Below are positions 7,364 to 10,947 of a DNA stretch of 10,947 nt, piece after piece. The notes under the pieces are model-generated. The model saw only the letters and a program-made list of their open reading frames with translations, was not told the origin of the DNA and searched no databases. Made by a program: the position numbers and the translations under genes. Position 1 is the first letter of the stretch. Every line of letters begins with the position of its first letter. This DNA is from Pseudomonadota bacterium (GTDB lineage Bacteria; Pseudomonadota; Alphaproteobacteria; Acetobacterales; Acetobacteraceae): assembly GCA_021826565.1 (NCBI GenBank), contig JAKAZJ010000022.1, positions 1 to 10,947 of the forward strand, in the 5' to 3' direction.

Positions 7364-8404
7364 TCACGGTATCTGGTTCACCGACATTGTCGGCGCGTGG
7401 CGCACCGCGCGATGGTAGCCCACTTCGTATACTGCCACGCTCGCGCCGATGATGCCGAGGATCATCGCCACAAACCCCAGCAGCCCGAGCGCCACTTTCC
7501 GGTTGGCGGCCTGTTGGCGGGCGCGGCGCGTCGCCGGATCATCCTCCAGCCAGTGACGCCGGCCGCGTAGCCGGTCCTCGTCGCGCGCCCAGCGGAAAAT
7601 CACCGTCATCGCCGCCAGCCCGATCGCGGCAGTATCGCACAACCACCAGGTCTGCCCGCCATACATCTGATTGGTCAGCGGCGAGGTGCCGAACAGCAGC
7701 CCGCGCGCGGCATAACCGGCATACAGCGGATAGCTGATATAGGTCAGATAATAGCCCAGTACCACGTTGCCCAGTTCCGCGCCCCAGACCATCAGCAGGC
7801 GGGTGCCGATGCCCGGGCCGTCCGGCTCGGGGCGCAAATCGAACAAGGAGCGAAAAAACAGCAAGCCGCTGCCCAGGAAGGTCAGATCCATCAGCATCCG
7901 CGCCCCGGGCCGGACCAGGGTCAGGTTGCGCGCCGCCGGCCAGGCCCAGACATAGACGGTGCCCACGAACACCAGCGTCGCCACCACGGGTCCGCCAAGC
8001 CGCGCGAACCGCCGCGGCGTCACCACGGAATACCCGGTCAACCCCGCCCGCAGCGCCACCCCGGGTTGCGCCAGAATCAGCAGCGCAGGCGCGACGGTGC
8101 GCAACAGCATCTGCGCCAGCGCGTCGAAGGCGAAGGAATGCGGCGCCATCGCCGCGAGCGGAGATTGCAGCGCCAGGAACAAGCTCGCGAGACCGCCCAG
8201 GAACGCTGCCCGCCGCCCGACCGGTTCCGACCGTGCGCCGCGCAGATAGAGCGCCCCGACCAACGCCAGCCCCAGCGTGATCGCCGGCGTCAGCGGCCAG
8301 TTCTCCCAAGGCGTCGGGTTCGAGACCAGGGGCGCGAGCGCAAGCAGGCTCAGGCCCAGCGCGAGTCCGCCACCCCACCACACGCCCGCCGCCGTTCGGT
8401 TCAT
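7364..8404 (-). CDS. Caa3_CtaG-family cytochrome c oxidase assembly-like membrane protein
   Basis: This 346-residue protein has about nine hydrophobic helices (roughly 8-28, 40-55, 66-86, 95-115, 138-155, 172-188, 203-225, 252-272, 306-326). The pattern LYLRG (53-57), QSPL (80-83), VAPALLIL, the LYAGYA loop (228-232), SPLTNQMYGG (241-250) and FRWARDED (270-277) follows the Caa3_CtaG family, whose Bacillus member is needed to make active caa3 oxidase at the membrane. The function in this organism is inferred by family only. An oddity is that positions where the family typically has histidines are here Asp94, Gln98, Ala154, Arg169 and Asp173. The ATG at 8404 lies behind a modest GGGGACCGAGA. 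A final helix after residue 305 plus a short tail extends beyond the usual core. No oxidase subunit genes are in the window. Confidence 0.75.
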   Translation of the reverse strand: MNRTAAGVWWGGGLALGLSLLALAPLVSNPTPWENWPLTPAITLGLALVGALYLRGARSEPVGRRAAFLGGLASLFLALQSPLAAMAPHSFAFDALAQMLLRTVAPALLILAQPGVALRAGLTGYSVVTPRRFARLGGPVVATLVFVGTVYVWAWPAARNLTLVRPGARMLMDLTFLGSGLLFFRSLFDLRPEPDGPGIGTRLLMVWGAELGNVVLGYYLTYISYPLYAGYAARGLLFGTSPLTNQMYGGQTWWLCDTAAIGLAAMTVIFRWARDEDRLRGRRHWLEDDPATRRARQQAANRKVALGLLGFVAMILGIIGASVAVYEVGYHRAVRHAPTMSVNQIP

Positions 8405-8419
8405 TCTCGGTCCCCTAGT

Positions 8420-8438
8420 CGGGCCCCTGATGGGCCCG
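8420..8438. repeat. Inverted repeat CGGGCCC-5 nt-GGGCCCG between PCMT-like and CtaG-family genes
   Basis: CGGGCCC (8420-8426) and GGGCCCG (8432-8438) are perfect reverse complements around a 5-nt loop, in the 83-nt gap between the two minus-strand genes. It begins about 16 nt upstream of the CtaG-family ATG and could form an attenuating or terminating RNA hairpin; there is no T-run. GC-rich gaps produce such stems easily. Confidence 0.3.
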
Positions 8439-8487
8439 GGCTTATCGGGCCGCCACCACGGAGCAAAGCGAAACCCGCTTCATCAAC

Positions 8488-9156
8488 TCAGAACACGAAC
8501 CCGGGGACGGCACGGAACGCGGGCAGCACCGCGGTGGCGCAGTCGAACACCGGCCGCGCTTGCAATCGCCCCGCGTTCGGTTCGGCCAGCACCGCCTGGC
8601 CGACGCCGCCGGGAACCTGCCGCACCGTGACCAGCCGTCCGCCCGCGGCGCGCAGCTGCGCGGCGAGCGCATCCGGAAGCGCGGCCACCGCGCCCTCGAT
8701 CAGGATCAGGTCATACGGCGCGCCGCTGGGCCAGCCGGCGGCAGGAGCGGCGCGGAGCAGCTCCACCGCGGGGGCGTGGGCCACCAGCGCGGCCTCGGCC
8801 AGGTCGTGCAGGGCCGGATCATCCTCCAACGCCGTGACTCGGGCGCCGCAAGCGGCCAGCACCGCGGCGCCGTACCCTGGGCCGGCGGCGATCACCAGCG
8901 CGCGTTCGCCCGCGCGTGGCTCGGCCAGCTGGATCAGGCGGGCCAGCGCCATCGGCGCCATCAGGACCCGGCCCGCACCGAGCGGCACGTCCTCATCGGC
9001 GTAGGCGCGCGGAGCGAGCGCCGCGGGCAGGAACGCCTCCCGCGGCAGGCGGCGCATCGCGCTCAGGATGCGCGGGTCGGTCACCTTGTTGGGGCGGATC
9101 TGGCTGTCCACCATGCGGTTGCGGGCGTCGGTGAAGTCGAAGACGGCCAGGTCCAT
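8488..9156 (-). CDS. Protein-L-isoaspartate O-methyltransferase-like SAM methyltransferase
   Basis: This 222-residue cytosolic protein has the PCMT fold signature. It opens with ARNRMVDSQIRPNKV (residues 11-25), typical of the alphaproteobacterial PCMT-like group; the SAM motif LVIAAGPGYGAAVLA is at 87-101, the acidic ribose contact Glu111 follows, and motif II is LILIEGAV at 150-157. True PCMTs repair isoaspartyl residues using SAM. Here the substrate loop, normally near IGxGQTIS-P, reads LGAGRVLMAP at 59-68, so repair activity is doubtful. Relatives in alphaproteobacteria are often found next to tolC; here the next gene is a CtaG homologue instead. The ATG at 9156 has GGAAG about 8 nt upstream, and a possible -10 TATAAG (minus strand 9193-9188) lies in the 67-nt gap before it, suggesting its own promoter. 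Confidence 0.83.
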   Translation of the reverse strand: MDLAVFDFTDARNRMVDSQIRPNKVTDPRILSAMRRLPREAFLPAALAPRAYADEDVPLGAGRVLMAPMALARLIQLAEPRAGERALVIAAGPGYGAAVLAACGARVTALEDDPALHDLAEAALVAHAPAVELLRAAPAAGWPSGAPYDLILIEGAVAALPDALAAQLRAAGGRLVTVRQVPGGVGQAVLAEPNAGRLQARPVFDCATAVLPAFRAVPGFVF

Positions 9157-9223
9157 GTCGTGCTTCCGAAGGGGGTGACCGGCGCGGCTTATAGGGCGCG
9201 CCGCGGGTATGCGCCAGCAGCGG

Positions 9224-10168
9224 TCAGGGCAGCCCGGCCTCGGTCTTGCGCCGGAGTAGCGCGATCAGCGCCGCGTCCCGCGCGCGCACCAGCGCGGCCT
9301 TGTCGTGGCCCGCCAGTTCGTCCGCCACGCCGGCCTCGACTCGCGCGGCCAGCGCCGGGTCTACATGCACCCGGCCGAGTTCGGCCCACAGCCCCTCGGT
9401 GGCGGTCCAGAGTGGCTTGCCGAAAAATGCGCCGATCCCGCCCGGCCCGCCGGAGAGATCAAGATTGAGGAACGGCCCGAGCAACGCCCAGCGCAGCCCC
9501 GGCCCATGCGCGATGGCGGCGTCGATTTCGGCCAGATCCGCGACGCCTTCGGCCAGCAGATGGAATGCCTCCTGCCACAGCGCCGCCTGCAACCGGTTGG
9601 CGACATGGCCGCGTATCTCGCGCTTGAGCCGGATCGGGTGCTTGCCCAGCGCGCGGTAGAACGCCAGCGCGCGGAGGATCGCGTCTTCCGAGGTGCGGGC
9701 GCCGCCCACCACCTCTACCAGCGGGATCAAATGCGGCGGGTTGAACGGATGGCCCAGCAGCACCCGCGCGGGATGTGCGCAGTCGCGCGCCACCTCGGTC
9801 ATCAGCAGCGAGGACGAGGAACTGGCCAGGATCGCGTGCGCCGGTGCCGCCGCGTCCAGGCGGCGGAACAGGTCCTGTTTCAGGGCCAGGACCTCGGGGC
9901 CGTTCTCCTGCACGAAATCGGCCCCGGCGGCGGCTTCCTCGGCCGAGGCGACGAAGCGCAGCCGCCCCGGATCGGCGTCCGGTGCAAAGCCCAGTGCGCG
10001 CAGCGCCGGCCAGTGCGCGGCGATCGCGGCGCGCAGGCCGGCCTCGGCGCCCGGGGCGGGGTCGGTCGCGATCACCTCCAGGCCGTGAGCCAGGAACAGC
10101 GCGGCCCAACTGGCGCCGATCACGCCGGTGGAGATGACGGCGACGCGGCGGATCGCGGTGTCGGTCAT
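9224..10168 (-). CDS. 3-hydroxyacyl-CoA dehydrogenase family protein (NAD-dependent)
   Basis: This 314-residue enzyme has the layout of the short L-3-hydroxyacyl-CoA dehydrogenase/lambda-crystallin family: an N-terminal Rossmann domain and an all-helical C-terminal domain. The expected reaction is oxidation of a 3-hydroxyacyl-CoA (or related 3-hydroxy acid) to the 3-oxo product with NAD+. The catalytic dyad is visible: His140 in HPFNPPH and Glu152 in LVEVVGG, 12 residues apart as in the family; Asn143 is also kept. Asp36 after the second strand indicates NAD rather than NADP. The dinucleotide loop is STGVIG (13-18), with Ser in place of the first Gly of GxGxxG. Carnitine 3-dehydrogenase and L-gulonate 3-dehydrogenase share this architecture and are alternatives. 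The start follows the hydratase stop by 9 nt, and that TAA is part of the AAGGA ribosome site, so the two form an operon. Confidence 0.85.
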   Translation of the reverse strand: MTDTAIRRVAVISTGVIGASWAALFLAHGLEVIATDPAPGAEAGLRAAIAAHWPALRALGFAPDADPGRLRFVASAEEAAAGADFVQENGPEVLALKQDLFRRLDAAAPAHAILASSSSSLLMTEVARDCAHPARVLLGHPFNPPHLIPLVEVVGGARTSEDAILRALAFYRALGKHPIRLKREIRGHVANRLQAALWQEAFHLLAEGVADLAEIDAAIAHGPGLRWALLGPFLNLDLSGGPGGIGAFFGKPLWTATEGLWAELGRVHVDPALAARVEAGVADELAGHDKAALVRARDAALIALLRRKTEAGLP

Positions 10169-10177
10169 GGCGGGTCC

Positions 10178-10947
10178 TTACGCGGGCTTGGTGAGGCGTT
10201 CGGCGCGCCCGTCCAGGAAACGGGCAAGGCCATCCTGCGCGCCCGCCCCGCTTTGGGCCAACGCGGCGGTCAGGCTTTCCACAAACAGGCCGTCGGCTTC
10301 GCTCATGTCCTGAATCCGCGGCAGGGCGTGCAGGATGCCGAGCAGCGCGAGCGGGGGAAGCGCGGCAACCCGCGCCGCCAGCTCCCCAGCCCGGGCGAGT
10401 GCGGCGCCGGCGGGGACCAGATAATGAACCAGTCCGGCGCGCTCGGCTTCCGCCGCGTCCAGGACCCGGCCGGTCAGCATCATATCGGTCATCCGCGCCG
10501 CGCCGATCAGCCGGGCCAGATGCACCGACGCGCCGCCGCCGACATAGATGCCGCGACTGGCCTCGGGCAGAGCGAAGAACGCGGTGGCGTCGGCGACGCG
10601 CAGATGGCAGGCGCTCGCGATTTCCAGCCCGCCGCCGATTACCGCGCCGTGCAGGACCGCAATGGCCGGGATTGGGCCGCGGCGCAGCGCAGTCAGGCCG
10701 GCGTGCCAGGTTTGCGAGTGGCGGAATACGGCTTCGGGGTCGCGCGCCTGATGTTCGGCCAGATCGAGGCCGGCGCAGAAGGCGGGACCGTGGCCGTGGA
10801 TCACGATCGCGCCCGCTTCGGCCTGAGCGCGGGCGATGGCGGCGGCGAGTGCTGCCAACAGCGCGTCGTTGACCGCGTTGCGCTTGGCGGGCCGATCGAG
10901 GCCGATCCAGGCGACGCGGTCGCGAAGGTCATACGTGAGAAGGGGGA
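10178..10947 (-). CDS. Enoyl-CoA hydratase/isomerase (crotonase) family protein, N-terminus cut by window
   Basis: The frame runs to the window edge, and 255 residues are visible, so only the first few codons of a protein of roughly 260-270 residues are missing. The reading starts at PLLTYDLRDRVAWIGLDRP; the apparent start at 10858 is an internal TTG and not a real N-terminus. Crotonase motifs are present: the KRNAV region, FCAGLDL for the CoA oxyanion hole, GGGLEIASACH with the first catalytic Glu, and LPEASRGIYVGGGASVHL with the second, so hydration of a 2-enoyl-CoA is chemically plausible. The MTDMMLTGRVLDAAEAERAGL segment is typical of bacterial degradative crotonases. It is followed 9 nt later by a 3-hydroxyacyl-CoA dehydrogenase, which would oxidise its product. 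The specific substrate (fatty, aromatic side-chain or branched acyl) cannot be decided. Confidence 0.9.
   Translation of the reverse strand, partial: PLLTYDLRDRVAWIGLDRPAKRNAVNDALLAALAAAIARAQAEAGAIVIHGHGPAFCAGLDLAEHQARDPEAVFRHSQTWHAGLTALRRGPIPAIAVLHGAVIGGGLEIASACHLRVADATAFFALPEASRGIYVGGGASVHLARLIGAARMTDMMLTGRVLDAAEAERAGLVHYLVPAGAALARAGELAARVAALPPLALLGILHALPRIQDMSEADGLFVESLTAALAQSGAGAQDGLARFLDGRAERLTKPA

Noticed and set aside
8066..9468. Two long plus-strand frames (8066-9004 and 8560-9468) opposite the CtaG-family, PCMT-like and dehydrogenase genes.
   Set aside because: Their composition is Arg/Pro/Ala-rich without motifs, and they are antisense to well supported genes.

Overview
The window is GC-rich, densely packed bacterial DNA. 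The gene content fits an alphaproteobacterium, most likely Acetobacteraceae/Rhodospirillales: methylmalonate-semialdehyde dehydrogenase, a TolC-type PCMT homologue, a Caa3_CtaG-type membrane protein, a PEP-CTERM protein and an RTX/serralysin-tailed metalloprotease. This taxonomic call is inference from protein flavour, not a search. No RNA genes, insertion sequences, CRISPR arrays or long repeats were seen.

Layout, left to right. (1) 1-625, minus: the N-terminal 208 residues of an MmsA-type CoA-acylating semialdehyde dehydrogenase, cut by the window edge. (2) 626-957: a divergent intergenic region that turns AT-rich from about 810 and carries a spaced inverted repeat. (3) 958-3977, plus: an exported accessory island of two genes. 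One is a Sec-signal protein with a C-terminal PEP-CTERM anchor. The other is a 650-residue zincin-like metalloprotease without a Sec signal, ending in a Pro/Ser linker, a beta-sandwich segment and a serralysin-type C-terminal domain typical of type I secretion. (4) 7248-4038, minus: a tightly overlapping set of acyltransferase-3 membrane enzyme, DevC/FtsX-like ABC permease and ABC ATPase. (5) 8404-7364, minus: a Caa3_CtaG-family integral membrane protein. (6) 9156-8488, minus: a PCMT-like SAM methyltransferase. (7) 10947-9224, minus: an enoyl-CoA hydratase (its first few codons lie outside the window) followed 9 nt later by a 3-hydroxyacyl-CoA dehydrogenase.

How they work together. The hydratase and dehydrogenase form a two-step hydration/oxidation unit for acyl-CoA breakdown. 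MmsA at the other end belongs to valine or inositol catabolism, but nothing here links it to that unit. The acyltransferase-permease-ATPase set looks like a modify-and-export module, possibly for an acylated glycan or lipid, with no periplasmic adaptor in the window. The PEP-CTERM protein and the metalloprotease would leave the cell by different routes, and neither exosortase nor a type I secretion apparatus is present here.

The points most worth a second look are the acyltransferase/ABC module, the replacement of the expected histidines in the CtaG homologue, the chimeric secretion architecture and HExxE site of the metalloprotease, and short sequence words shared upstream of the two exported-protein genes.
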